Assembly: GCA_023420415.1 (NCBI GenBank)
Contig: JAEZWF010000002.1
Coordinates: 1 to 32,736, forward strand
Length of the DNA: 32,736 nt
Reading direction: 5' to 3'
Source: Actinomycetes bacterium
GTDB taxonomy: Bacteria > Actinomycetota > Actinomycetes > Actinomycetales > Dermatophilaceae
The notes beneath the pieces are model-generated. The model saw nothing but the letters and a program-made list of their open reading frames with translations. It was not told where the DNA came from and did not search any database. A program made the translations under genes and the position numbers. Shown one piece after another: positions 1 to 7,444 of this stretch (its first letter is position 1; each line of letters opens with the position of its first letter).

Positions 1-143
1 CCTACAACGTCGCGGCCATCCCGATCGCAGCGCTGGGCATGCTCAACCCCATGCTCGCAGGCGCGGCGATGGCGTTCTCCAGCGTCTTCGTCGTCGGCAA
101 CAGCCTCCGCCTGCGCGGGTTCCGCAGCGTCGCCAAGCAGTGA
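1..143 (+). CDS. copA: C-terminal end of a Cu(+)-exporting P1B-type ATPase (partial)
   Basis: Only the last 46 codons are in the window, read from base 3 to a TGA at 141-143. The peptide contains YNVAAIPIAALG followed by MAFSSVFVV and a basic tail NSLRLRGFRSVAKQ. Tyr-Asn in the penultimate helix and Met-x-x-Ser-Ser in the last helix are the signature Cu(+) ligands of P1B-1 ATPases such as CopA, which pump cytoplasmic Cu(+) outwards across the cell membrane. The catalytic domains lie upstream of the window. Its place directly before a YHS protein, a CopB-type ATPase and CsoR fits a copper-resistance cluster. A Cu/Ag pump is very likely; the full domain layout cannot be seen here. Confidence 0.82.
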   Translation, partial: YNVAAIPIAALGMLNPMLAGAAMAFSSVFVVGNSLRLRGFRSVAKQ

Positions 144-197
144 CAGCGCAGGATCAATTGATCCGCCGTACCGACACATGAAAGGCACCCACCGAGA

Positions 198-533
198 ATG
201 AGCAACGAATCCCAGGCCCCCGCCAGCTGCTGCAGCACCTCCCCCGCACGCGAGGCATCCGCCGAGGCACCGGTCAGCGCCGGCTCCAGCTGCTGCGACA
301 CGATCGGCGCAGAGCGCTCCGCGGTCAAGGCCGACGGCCGCGAAGACCTGCTCGCCGACGGCGAGGACACCACCACCTGCCCCGTCATGGGCGGCAACCC
401 GGTCAGCAAGAAGGTGGCCGAGGCACAGGGCCTCTTCCGCGACTACGACGGCAAGCGCTATTGGTTCTGCTGCGCCGGCTGCGCACCGGCCCACGACTCC
501 GACCCCGCCAAATACGCCGCCAACATGGCTTGA
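198..533 (+). CDS. YHS-domain metal-binding protein
   Basis: A 111-residue cytoplasmic protein without a signal peptide. The C-terminal half (about 58-108) is a YHS/TRASH-type domain: Cys61 in TCPVMGG, then the motif RYWFCCAGC giving Cys91, Cys92 and Cys95. The N-terminal half carries two extra vicinal cysteine pairs, Cys11-Cys12 and Cys32-Cys33, in a low-complexity Ala/Ser/Glu-rich stretch. YHS domains bind soft metals and often accompany P1B ATPases, so a copper buffering or delivery role to the upstream CopA is inferred. The gene starts 54 bases after the copA stop, so it is probably co-transcribed; the ribosome-binding site is poor. A perfect 14-bp palindrome (151-164) lies in the gap. 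Confidence 0.8.
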   Translation: MSNESQAPASCCSTSPAREASAEAPVSAGSSCCDTIGAERSAVKADGREDLLADGEDTTTCPVMGGNPVSKKVAEAQGLFRDYDGKRYWFCCAGCAPAHDSDPAKYAANMA

Positions 534-549
534 TCCTTTGACGCGGGGA

Positions 550-567
550 CGCGGGATCACCCCCGCG
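550..567 (+). terminator. Possible hairpin terminator after the YHS gene
   Basis: Bases 550-555 (CGCGGG) pair with 562-567 (CCCGCG) around a 6-base loop, 17 bases after the YHS stop codon. There is no T-run, so this is only a candidate terminator separating the copA-YHS unit from the next promoter. Confidence 0.3.
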
Positions 568-620
568 GCCCGGCGCGCCGGATCGGAGCGACCAACCCGA
601 CGACCGAGCCGATCGATGAG

Positions 621-649
621 TTGCCATATACCCCATAGGGGTATATGGT
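621..649 (+). promoter_or_regulatory. CsoR-type operator inside a promoter
   Basis: Bases 624-648 form a perfect inverted repeat, CCATATACCCC-ATA-GGGGTATATGG (11-bp arms, 3-base centre). The G/C-tract core flanked by TAT matches the type-1 operators known for CsoR copper sensors. A -35 box TTGCCA (621-626) and a -10 box TATGGT (644-649) are separated by 17 bases, so the operator fills the spacer and the binding protein would block RNA polymerase. CsoR is encoded at 3492, downstream in the presumed same transcript, implying autoregulation that copper relieves. Confidence 0.85.
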
Positions 650-680
650 TGGCGGTCGGACGGAATCGATAGGAGACCAC

Positions 681-1268
681 ATGCGAAAGCGCCTCATGAC
701 GACCATCGCGGCAGGAGTGCTCGGCGGAGCTTTGTTGCTGACAGGCTGCAGCACGGGAGGCCAGGACCAGGGGTCGCCGGCCACGTCGGGAAGCCACCAG
801 GGTCACGGCGGCAGCAGCTCTGACAGCGGCGGGATGGAGCACCCGATGGACGGCGGCCCCGCTCCCGCCGGTATCGAGAAGGCCGCATCCCCCAAGTACC
901 CGGTCGGCACCGAGGTGAAGCTCACCGCCAGCCACATGGAGGGCATGGACGGGGCGAAGGCCACGATCGTGGGGGCCTACGACACCTACACATACGCGGT
1001 GAACTTCACCCCCACCACCGGCGGGGATCCGGTCAAGGACCACAAATGGGTCGTCCAGGAGGAGATCAAGGACGCCGGCGACCAGCGGCTCGCCGACGGC
1101 ACCGAGGTCACGCTGCTCGCCGAGCACATGAAGGGCATGAAGGGCGCGAAGGCGACCATCGCCTCCTCCACCGACCAGACCGTCTACATGGTCGACTACG
1201 AGGCCGACGGCATGAAGATGACCAACCACAAGTGGGTCGTCGAGAGCGAGATCCAGCCGGCCTCCTGA
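681..1268 (+). CDS. YdhK-like (DUF1541) lipoprotein
   Basis: The ATG at 681 follows a clear AGGAG (671-675); the longer reading frame would start inside the -10 box, so it is rejected. The 195-residue product has a lipoprotein signal peptide with lipobox LTGC and the modified Cys23. After a Gly/Ser/His/Met-rich linker come two related copies of the YdhK domain (about 72-130 and 138-193), each with a GTEV start, a HMxGMxGAKATI segment and a HKWVV end. It should be anchored on the outer face of the membrane. Proteins of this family are common in copper-resistance clusters; the Met/His-rich repeats suggest extracytoplasmic copper binding, but that is inferred. It is the first gene behind the CsoR-type operator. 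Confidence 0.85.
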   Translation: MRKRLMTTIAAGVLGGALLLTGCSTGGQDQGSPATSGSHQGHGGSSSDSGGMEHPMDGGPAPAGIEKAASPKYPVGTEVKLTASHMEGMDGAKATIVGAYDTYTYAVNFTPTTGGDPVKDHKWVVQEEIKDAGDQRLADGTEVTLLAEHMKGMKGAKATIASSTDQTVYMVDYEADGMKMTNHKWVVESEIQPAS

Positions 1269-1338
1269 GCCGGCCGTCGCGGCCCCACCGGGTCCGCGGC
1301 GTGATGGACACGACCCGATCGAGGGGAAGCGAAGAGCG

Positions 1339-3480
1339 ATGACGGACCCGACCGCGCACCATCATCACGACGACGCCGTCGCGACCGCCGAGCCCGGCCG
1401 CGAGGATGACCTGCACGGGGAGCACGAGGGCCACGGCATGCAGCACGGCGACCCGGGAGCGCACGACCAGCACGGCGGTCACGGCGGTCATGCAGGCCAC
1501 GGGGACCACGTGGGCCAGTTCCGCAGGCTGTTCTGGATCAACCTCGTGATCGCGGTCCCGGTGGTCGCGCTCTCGCCCATGTTCGCCATGCTCCTCGGGT
1601 ACTCGGTGCCCGACTGGGCGGGCTGGGTCGCCGCGGTGCTCGGTACCGTCATGTACGCCTGGGGCGGTACGCCGTTCCTCACCGGTGCCTGGAGCGAGCT
1701 GAAGAGCCGCAAGCCGGGGATGATGCTGCTGATCGCGCTCGGGATCACCGTCGCGTTCCTCGCCTCCTGGGCCGCCACCGTCGGGCTCGTCCACCACGAG
1801 CTCGAGTTCTGGTGGGAGCTGGCGCTGCTGATCGTCATCATGCTGCTGGGCCACTGGATCGAGATGCGCTCTCTCGCCCAGACCACCTCCGCGCTGGACT
1901 CCCTCGCCGCGCTGCTGCCCGACGAGGCCGAGCGCGTCGAGGGCGACGACGTCGTCAAGGTCGACCCCGCCGACCTGCGCGTCGGCGACGTCGTCATCGT
2001 GCGCCCCGGCGGCAGCGTCCCGGCCGACGGCTCCGTCGTCGACGGCCGCGCCGACATGGACGAGTCGATGATCACCGGCGAGTCGCGCCCCGTCGCCCGC
2101 GGCGAGGGCGACCCGGTCACGGCCGGCACCGTGGCCACCGACTCCGGCCTGCGCGTGGAGATCACCGCCACCGGCGACGACACCGCGCTGGCCGGCATCA
2201 ACCGGCTCGTCGCCGAGGCGCAGGGCTCCTCCTCCCGCGCCCAGCGCATCGCCGACCGCGCCGCCGCGTGGCTGTTCTGGTTCGCCCTCGGAGCGGCCCT
2301 GATCACCGCAGTCGTCTGGACGCTGGCCGGCAGCCCCGACGACGCGGTCGTCCGCACCATCACCGTGCTCGTCATCGCCTGCCCCCACGCACTCGGGCTC
2401 GCGATACCCTTGGTCGTCTCCATCGCCACCGAACGCGCCGCCCGCGGCGGCGTCCTGGTCAAGGACCGCCTCGCCCTTGAGTCCATGCGCCAAGTCGACG
2501 CGGCCTTGTTTGACAAGACCGGCACCCTGACCAAGGGCGAGCCCACCGTCACCGGCGTCGAACCCTCAGGAGATCTCAATGCCGACCAGGTGCTCGCCCT
2601 GGCCGCCTCCGCCGAGGCCGACAGCGAGCACCCCCTCGCCCAGGCCATCGTCGCCGCCGCCAAAGAGAAGAGCCTCGCCCTGGAGCCGGCCAGCGGGTTC
2701 TCCTCCTCCCCCGCCGTCGGCGTCACCGCGACCGTCGCCGGCCAGGAGATCCGCGTCGGCGGACCCCGGCTGCTCGAGGAGACCGGGCAGCCTGAGGTCG
2801 ACGCCGCCGACCAGTGGCGCTCCGAAGGCGCGATCATCCTGCACGTCCTGCGCGGCGATGAGGTGATCGGCGGCCTCAAGCTCGCCGACGAGGTCCGCCC
2901 GGAGTCGCGCGACGCCGTCGACGCGCTCCACGAGCTCGGCGTCGAGGTCGTCATGATCACCGGCGACGCCGAGGCGGTGGCGAACGAGGTCGGCCGCGAG
3001 CTCGGCATCGACCGCGTCTTCGCCGGCGTCCGCCCCGAGGACAAGTCCGCCAAGGTCGCCCAGCTGCAGCACGAGGGCAAGAAGGTCGCCATGGTCGGCG
3101 ACGGGGTCAACGACGCCCCGGCGCTGGCCCAGGCCGACGTCGGCATCGCCATCGGTGCGGGCACCGACGTCGCCATCGCCTCGGCCGGCGTCATCCTGGC
3201 CAGCTCCGACCCCCGGTCGGTGCTGTCGGTCATCCAGCTGTCGAGGGCCGCCTATCGGAAGATGAAGCAGAACCTGTGGTGGGCCGCCGGCTACAACCTG
3301 GTCTCCGTGCCGCTCGCGGCCGGAGTCCTCGCGCCCGTGGGGTTCGTTCTGCCCATGTCGGTCGGCGCGATCCTGATGTCGATCTCCACCGTCGTCGTCG
3401 CCCTCAACGCCCAGCTGCTGCGGCGCATCGACCTCACCCCCGAAGCCAGCACCCGCTCCGTCCTGGAGCGCCAGATGTGA
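1339..3480 (+). CDS. copB: CopB-type (P1B-3) copper/silver-exporting ATPase
   Basis: A 713-residue P-type ATPase. The N-terminus has no Cys-x-x-Cys metal-binding domain but a His/Met-rich stretch (about 7-60, repeated GGHGGH-like units) typical of CopB. Key sites are present: TGES at 246-249 in the actuator domain, the transmembrane motif Cys348-Pro-His350, the phosphorylated Asp392 in DKTGTLTKG, a nucleotide-binding HP pair in DSEHPLA, and GDGVNDAP from 587. CPH rather than CPC defines subgroup P1B-3, linked to Cu(2+)/Ag(+) export, so it complements the CopA-type pump at the left edge. The start is 70 bases after the lipoprotein gene, preceded by GAGGGGAAGCGAAGAG. csoR follows after 11 bases. 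Confidence 0.93.
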   Translation: MTDPTAHHHHDDAVATAEPGREDDLHGEHEGHGMQHGDPGAHDQHGGHGGHAGHGDHVGQFRRLFWINLVIAVPVVALSPMFAMLLGYSVPDWAGWVAAVLGTVMYAWGGTPFLTGAWSELKSRKPGMMLLIALGITVAFLASWAATVGLVHHELEFWWELALLIVIMLLGHWIEMRSLAQTTSALDSLAALLPDEAERVEGDDVVKVDPADLRVGDVVIVRPGGSVPADGSVVDGRADMDESMITGESRPVARGEGDPVTAGTVATDSGLRVEITATGDDTALAGINRLVAEAQGSSSRAQRIADRAAAWLFWFALGAALITAVVWTLAGSPDDAVVRTITVLVIACPHALGLAIPLVVSIATERAARGGVLVKDRLALESMRQVDAALFDKTGTLTKGEPTVTGVEPSGDLNADQVLALAASAEADSEHPLAQAIVAAAKEKSLALEPASGFSSSPAVGVTATVAGQEIRVGGPRLLEETGQPEVDAADQWRSEGAIILHVLRGDEVIGGLKLADEVRPESRDAVDALHELGVEVVMITGDAEAVANEVGRELGIDRVFAGVRPEDKSAKVAQLQHEGKKVAMVGDGVNDAPALAQADVGIAIGAGTDVAIASAGVILASSDPRSVLSVIQLSRAAYRKMKQNLWWAAGYNLVSVPLAAGVLAPVGFVLPMSVGAILMSISTVVVALNAQLLRRIDLTPEASTRSVLERQM

Positions 3481-3491
3481 AGGACACGCCC

Positions 3492-3833
3492 ATGAACACC
3501 GACACTGCCACCGATAACACCGGGACCGGGATCGACGCCGTGGGCCATCAGCACGGCTACATCAGCGACAAGGACCGCTACCTCACCCGCATGAGGCGCA
3601 TCGAGGGCCAGGCCCGGGGCATCGCCAAGATGATCGACGACGAGAAGTATTGCATCGACATCCTCACCCAGGTCAGCGCCCTCACCCGTGCCCTGCAGGG
3701 CGTGGCCACCGGCCTGCTCGACGACCACCTCAGGCACTGCGTCCTCGACGCCGCCAAGCTCGGCGACGACGAGGCGGCCCTCGCCAAGATCCAGGAAGCC
3801 AGCGACGCCATCAACCGGCTCGTCCGCTCCTGA
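3492..3833 (+). CDS. csoR: CsoR copper-sensing repressor
   Basis: A 113-residue all-helical repressor. The start at 3492 follows GAAGGA at a good distance; a longer in-frame reading overlaps copB and is not needed. The Cu(+) ligands of CsoR are all present with the family spacing: Cys54 in YCIDILTQ, His79 and Cys83 in DDHLRHC (25 and 4 residues apart, as in the Mycobacterium protein). The conserved RMRRIEGQ segment, residues 33-40, contributes to DNA binding. The N-terminal 24 residues are an unstructured extension with two histidines. Apo-CsoR should bind the inverted repeat at 624-648 and release it when Cu(+) binds. It lies 11 bases after copB and is probably co-transcribed. Confidence 0.94.
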   Translation: MNTDTATDNTGTGIDAVGHQHGYISDKDRYLTRMRRIEGQARGIAKMIDDEKYCIDILTQVSALTRALQGVATGLLDDHLRHCVLDAAKLGDDEAALAKIQEASDAINRLVRS

Positions 3834-3876
3834 GACCTTCGAGAAGACGACCCGAGCACGAAGACGGAGGGAACCC

Positions 3877-4392
3877 ATGCCCCGCTTCGACCGGCTGACC
3901 CCGCAGACCGCCGTCGGCGCGTCGCGCGAGCTTCTCGGCGAGCTCGTCGAGCGCCACGGCACCGTGGGCGAAATGGTCTCCACCATGGCCCACTCGCCGG
4001 CCGTGCTCGGCGGCTACCTGCAGCTGAGCAGGGCCTTGCGGCGCGCCGAGCTGGACCGCAGGGTCAGCGAGCTCATCTCGGTCGCGGTGCAGGCCCAGCA
4101 GGGGTGCGGCATCTGCCTGGCGTCGCACGTCGATGCCGCGCGCTCGCTCGGCGTCGCGGAGGGCGAGATCGAGCTTGCCCGTCAGGGCTCGGCATCCGAT
4201 CCCGCCGTCGCCGCGATCATCCGGCTCGGGCTGCAGGTCTACAGCGACCCGGCCTCGATCACCGACGACCAGATCGAGCAGCTGCGCCGGCACGGCTACA
4301 GCGACCGCGCGATCGCCGACGTCGTCTCCCTCAACGTCCTCACCGGCGCGTTCAACCTCGTCGCCGGACTCACACCCGGCGAACAGCGCTGA
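3877..4392 (+). CDS. AhpD-like/carboxymuconolactone decarboxylase family protein
   Basis: A 171-residue helical protein that starts at an ATG after GGAGGG. It has the AhpD core motif GCGICLASH: Cys77 and Cys80 form the redox pair, followed by His84, with an upstream ELISVAV helix. In AhpD this Cys-x-x-Cys pair reduces peroxiredoxins or acts as a weak alkylhydroperoxidase. Placed 43 bases after csoR it is likely the last gene of the copper operon, and a role against copper-induced oxidative stress is inferred. It ends just before a long hairpin that probably terminates transcription. Confidence 0.8.
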   Translation: MPRFDRLTPQTAVGASRELLGELVERHGTVGEMVSTMAHSPAVLGGYLQLSRALRRAELDRRVSELISVAVQAQQGCGICLASHVDAARSLGVAEGEIELARQGSASDPAVAAIIRLGLQVYSDPASITDDQIEQLRRHGYSDRAIADVVSLNVLTGAFNLVAGLTPGEQR

Positions 4393-4420
4393 CGCTCTGA
4401 CCGTTCGAGGATCGAGCCCT

Positions 4421-4463
4421 GCCGCCTGAGCGGATCGCTCCCGCGAGCGTCTGCTCAGGCGGC
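4421..4463. terminator. Bidirectional hairpin between convergent genes
   Basis: GCCGCCTGAGC (4421-4431) pairs perfectly with GCTCAGGCGGC (4453-4463), and an inner CGCTC...GAGCG adds a second stem. It lies between the AhpD-like gene and the convergent CDF gene, and its right arm overlaps the last codons of the latter. Most likely a shared terminator. Confidence 0.65.
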
Positions 4464-5551
4464 CGTGAACGCCGTGACGCGCACGGCCATCTCGTCCACG
4501 TTGGGCAGGTGACGCTTCACCGACGCCTCGGCCTCGCCCGCCAGCCGGTCGGCGTCGGACAGCGACATCGCGCTGGCCCGGACGACGGCGTCGCCGTGGA
4601 GGCGGTGGCCGACCCAGCGCAGCCGCACGCGCTCCACGGCTTCGACCTCGGCCAGGTGTTCGAGGGCGTGCTCGGCGCGGTCGACCAGCTCGGGCTCGAT
4701 GCCGTCCATCAGGCGGCGGCCGACCGAGCGGACCGTGCCGACGAGCAGCACCGCGATCATCGCCGAGATCAGCAGGCCGACGATGGGGTCGGCGAGGGGG
4801 AAGCCGAGCAGGACGCCGATCCCGCCGGCGACGACCGCGAGGGAGGTGAAGCCGTCGGTGCGGGCGTGCACGCCGTCGGCGACCAGCGCGGCCGATCCGA
4901 TCCTCCGCCCGACGCGGATGCGGTAGACCGCGACGGCCTCGTTGCCGAGGAACCCGATGACCCCGGCGGCGATCACCCAGCCGATGTTCTCCATCGGCCT
5001 CGGGTTGATCATGCGGTCGATCGCCTCGTAGGCGGCGATCACCGAGGACAGCGCGATCATCAGCACGATGAACAGGCCGGCGAGGTCCTCGGCCCGGTTG
5101 AACCCGTAGGTGTACTTCCGCGTCGCGACCCGGCGGGACAGCACGAACGCGATCCACAGGGGCACGGCGGTGAGCGCGTCGGAGAGGTTGTGGATCGTGT
5201 CGGCGAGCAGCGCCACCGAGCCGGAGAACGCGACGACCACGGCCTGCAGCACGGTCGTGGCGAGCATGAGCACGAGGCTGATCTTCACTGCTTTGATGCC
5301 CTCGGAGCTCGCCTCCATCGCATCGTCGATCGAGTCGACGGCGTCGTGCGAGTGCGGCACGAAGATCCCGTAGAGGAAGTCCTTGAACCCGGTCGGGTGC
5401 GAGTGGCCGTGCTCGCCGTGATCGTGGGAGTGGCCGTGACCAGCGCATGCCCGTGGTCATGGCCGTGATCATGATCGGCGTGCTCGTGCGGGGACGCTCC
5501 GCTCTCGTGCTCGTGGTCGGCGTGCGGATGGGCGTGGCTGTGCTGGGTCAT
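4455..5551 (-). CDS. CDF-family zinc exporter, frameshifted in its His-rich N-terminus
   Basis: The intended start is the ATG at 5551, which overlaps the stop of the upstream ArsR gene (ATGA). The product begins MTQHSHAHPHADHEHE and continues with further His-rich sequence. Near 5441-5450 the frame breaks: one missing base would join the His-rich N-terminus to GHGHSHDHGEHGHSHPTG and the remainder. As written, only a 301-residue product from a GTG at 5360 is open. The body has six membrane segments, HNLSD in helix 2 and HARTD in helix 5; this His/Asp pairing is the Zn(2+)-selective type, exchanging zinc for protons. The C-terminal cytoplasmic domain is intact. Either a real mutation or a sequence indel. 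Confidence 0.8.
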
Positions 5552-5919
5552 GCTTCTGCTCGTTCCTCGTGGTGATGCGCCGGGACCTGTCCGTTGGCGA
5601 CCGAGTGCTCGGCCTGGAAGATGGCGTCGGACACGAGCTGGGAGGCGTGCTCGTTCTCCAGCCGGTAGAACACTCGCTGTCCCTCCTGCCGGGTCGACAC
5701 GATCCGCGCCATCCGCAGCTTCGCCAGGTGCTGCGACACCGCGGCCGGCGACTTGCCCACGCTCTCGGCCAGCCGGTTGACCGACAGCTCGTCGCTGCGG
5801 CGCAGCGCGAGGATGATCCGGACCCGGGTCGCGTCGGCGAGGAGCCCGAACACCTCGACGGCGAGCTCCACGTACTGGCTGTCCGGGTCGGGCCCGCACA
5901 TCTGTTTATCTGCGTCCAT
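5548..5919 (-). CDS. ArsR/SmtB-family metal-responsive repressor
   Basis: A 123-residue winged-helix protein. The start ATG at 5919 is chosen because a -10 box (AATAAT, 5926-5931 on the other strand) ends six bases before it, giving a leaderless mRNA; an upstream in-frame extension would run through the promoter. The recognition helix is in VGKSPAAVSQHLAKL, followed by the wing RQEGQRVFYRL. The last helix has SDAIFQAEHS and a His-rich end PAHHHEERAEA, resembling the alpha-5 zinc-site class of SmtB/CzrA/KmtR. It overlaps the CDF gene by 4 bases (ATGA), so the pair should be a zinc- or cobalt-induced repressor-exporter operon. Metal identity is inferred from the CDF partner. Confidence 0.88.
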   Translation of the reverse strand: MDADKQMCGPDPDSQYVELAVEVFGLLADATRVRIILALRRSDELSVNRLAESVGKSPAAVSQHLAKLRMARIVSTRQEGQRVFYRLENEHASQLVSDAIFQAEHSVANGQVPAHHHEERAEA

Positions 5920-5931
5920 ACGCAGATTATT
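5908..5931 (-). promoter_or_regulatory. Leaderless promoter with operator on the ArsR start codon
   Basis: ATCTGCGT (5908-5915) and ACGCAGAT (5920-5927) form an inverted repeat around CCAT, which contains the start codon of the ArsR gene. On the minus strand the -10 box AATAAT is followed by CTGCGT and then ATG. A repressor bound here covers the -10 box, the transcription start and the start codon together. Its form fits ArsR/SmtB operators; autoregulation is inferred. Confidence 0.7.
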
Positions 5932-6224
5932 GCACGAATCGCGCTGGCTTACGCCGGCCAACGGTTCAGCGCCGTTCGCACGGAACACGCCTCTGCGAAG
6001 CCGATCAGGCCGGCCACCGCCGGGCGGACGATCGTGTGGCGTGCGGTCGATCCCGGCACCCACGCCGACGCACCGGCGACCGTCCGCCTCGCCTCGACCT
6101 CCGGCCCAGGTTTCAGCGGCGGTTTGGGCTGCGGCGGCGGTTGGCGAATACTGGTCGGTGGCCGCGGCTCGTCGTTGGCGGCCTGCTTGGTCCCCCTGAG
6201 CATCGAGAGGAAGGCGGGAAGGCA
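5932..6224. other. Intergenic stretch without a supportable gene
   Basis: About 290 bases between the divergent ArsR gene and the possible exported protein. Several frames are open on both strands, as expected for this G+C content, but none has a ribosome-binding site, a family-like motif or a convincing composition. It must contain promoter elements for at least the minus strand; no second operator could be recognised. Confidence 0.4.
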
Positions 6225-6794
6225 GTGCGGCGGCTCATCGGCATCGCGCGGCGGTTCTCGCCCGTGCTCGCGCTCATGACCGTCGCGGCCCTGCTGATGC
6301 TGCAGCCTCCCGCGCGCGCCGCCGACGAGATGGCAATGCCCCGGTCGCAGACCGCAGTCAGCGCCACCGAAAACGTCGCCGACACGAGCCACGGACGGCC
6401 GCAGGCCCCGGGCGCTGCGGCCGAAGACGACCAGCGCACGACGAGCGGGATCGGCCACCGGCTGGACCCGCGGGCGGCTGGGGCCCCGACAGGCCACCGG
6501 CCGATGGCGGCCTCCTCGGGCGGCGCGGACCGGTCGTCGGGCTGCGCTGGCTGCTCCTCGCCGGACAGCCCGTCGCCGAGCCCGATGGATTGCGTCGCCG
6601 CGGGGTGCGGGTCCTGCTGGTGCTGCTGGTCGGGTCGAGAGCCTTCGCCCGGCCTCACGTGGCCGGTGTTGGTCACTGGGCCGCGTCGCGCCTCGCGGCA
6701 CGGCGTCGAGCCCGTCGGCTCCAGCGACGCGACCTGCGGGCGACCGGCCCAGGTCGCGAGCCTCAGGCCGTGGCGCGCAGGGCGAGCCAGGTGA
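6225..6794 (+). CDS. Possible small exported Cys-rich protein (unknown)
   Basis: A GTG at 6225 follows GAGGAAGGCGGGAAGG. The predicted 189-residue product starts with a basic region and a hydrophobic segment, VLALMTVAALLMLQPP, ending in ARAADE, which is a credible signal peptide with an Ala-x-Ala cleavage site. The mature part has no recognised domain until a Cys cluster, CAGCSSPDSPSP then MDCVAAGCGSCWCCW. From about 6600 the neighbouring frame reads VRVLLVLLVGSRAFARP, a better membrane-like segment, so a one-base frameshift near 6603 is possible. The 3' end overlaps the convergent methyltransferase by 32 bases. Unknown function; export and metal-related context are inferred. Confidence 0.4.
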   Translation: MRRLIGIARRFSPVLALMTVAALLMLQPPARAADEMAMPRSQTAVSATENVADTSHGRPQAPGAAAEDDQRTTSGIGHRLDPRAAGAPTGHRPMAASSGGADRSSGCAGCSSPDSPSPSPMDCVAAGCGSCWCCWSGREPSPGLTWPVLVTGPRRASRHGVEPVGSSDATCGRPAQVASLRPWRAGRAR

Positions 6795-7407
6795 ACGGCT
6801 GGGCCTGGCCGCTCGGGGTGATGTGTCGTTCGCGAGTCGAGGAGATGACGGCGAAGCCCGGTCCGAGCGCGTGGGCCAGCTGCTCCGCGCCGTATCGCGC
6901 GGTCGGCAGACCGGAGCACTCGGTGGGACCATCCTCGGCGAAGGTCGCCAGCATGACCAGGCTGCCGGGTGCCGTGGCCCGGTGGAGCCGGGCGATGTAG
7001 GCGCGACGCGGCTCGGGCCGGGTCAGGAAGTGGAAGACCGCCCGGTCATGCCACACCGCCCAGACGCGGTCGGGCCGCCAGGTCAGGACGTCAGCGCGGA
7101 TCCAGGCCACGTCATCGGCTGACTGGCCCATGCTGGCGCGGGCGCGGCGCAGCGCCTCGGCGGAGATGTCCAGCACCGTGACGTCGCGGGCTCCCCGCTG
7201 GAGGAGGTCACCGGCCAGCGGTGAGTCACCGCCGCCGACGTCGATCACCGACTGGTCGGGGGCGAATCCGCTGTCCTGAAGGATGTTCAGGCTGGCAGTC
7301 GCGGTCTCCTGGTCCCAGCTGTGGGCCCGGCCCGCCCGCCACGCGGCCTGCCAATGGTCGACCGCTGAACCGGCCCGGGGTTCCCGCACGTCGCTCACCC
7401 CGACCAT
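6763..7407 (-). CDS. Class I SAM-dependent methyltransferase
   Basis: A 214-residue soluble enzyme. The ATG at 7407 is preferred; longer in-frame starts add unrelated sequence. Motif I for S-adenosylmethionine binding is IDVGGGDSPLAGDLL, followed by the acidic strand end VTVLDIS, then RADVLTW, and the characteristic WHDRAVFHFLT. A further conserved stretch ECSGLPTARY precedes the C-terminus. This family is common beside metal- and metalloid-resistance genes, but the substrate is unknown; thiol, metalloid or small-molecule methylation are all possible. It lies between the exported protein and the ACR3-like carrier, 37 bases downstream of the latter on the same strand. Confidence 0.8.
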   Translation of the reverse strand: MVGVSDVREPRAGSAVDHWQAAWRAGRAHSWDQETATASLNILQDSGFAPDQSVIDVGGGDSPLAGDLLQRGARDVTVLDISAEALRRARASMGQSADDVAWIRADVLTWRPDRVWAVWHDRAVFHFLTRPEPRRAYIARLHRATAPGSLVMLATFAEDGPTECSGLPTARYGAEQLAHALGPGFAVISSTRERHITPSGQAQPFTWLALRATA

Positions 7408-7444
7408 CGTAGATGAACCGAGGCACCGGACGCGATGCCCGTCT

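Noticed and set aside
151..164. Perfect 14-bp palindrome GGATCAATTGATCC after copA
   Set aside because: Short, with no promoter boxes around it and no second copy recognised; could be chance or a minor operator.
1108..3233. Long minus-strand frames opposite copB (461 and 581 codons)
   Set aside because: Ser/Thr/Arg-rich translations with no domain; the plus strand has an intact CopB-type ATPase.
5110..5373. Plus-strand frame inside the CDF gene
   Set aside because: Mirror frame of a conserved transporter; no start signal.
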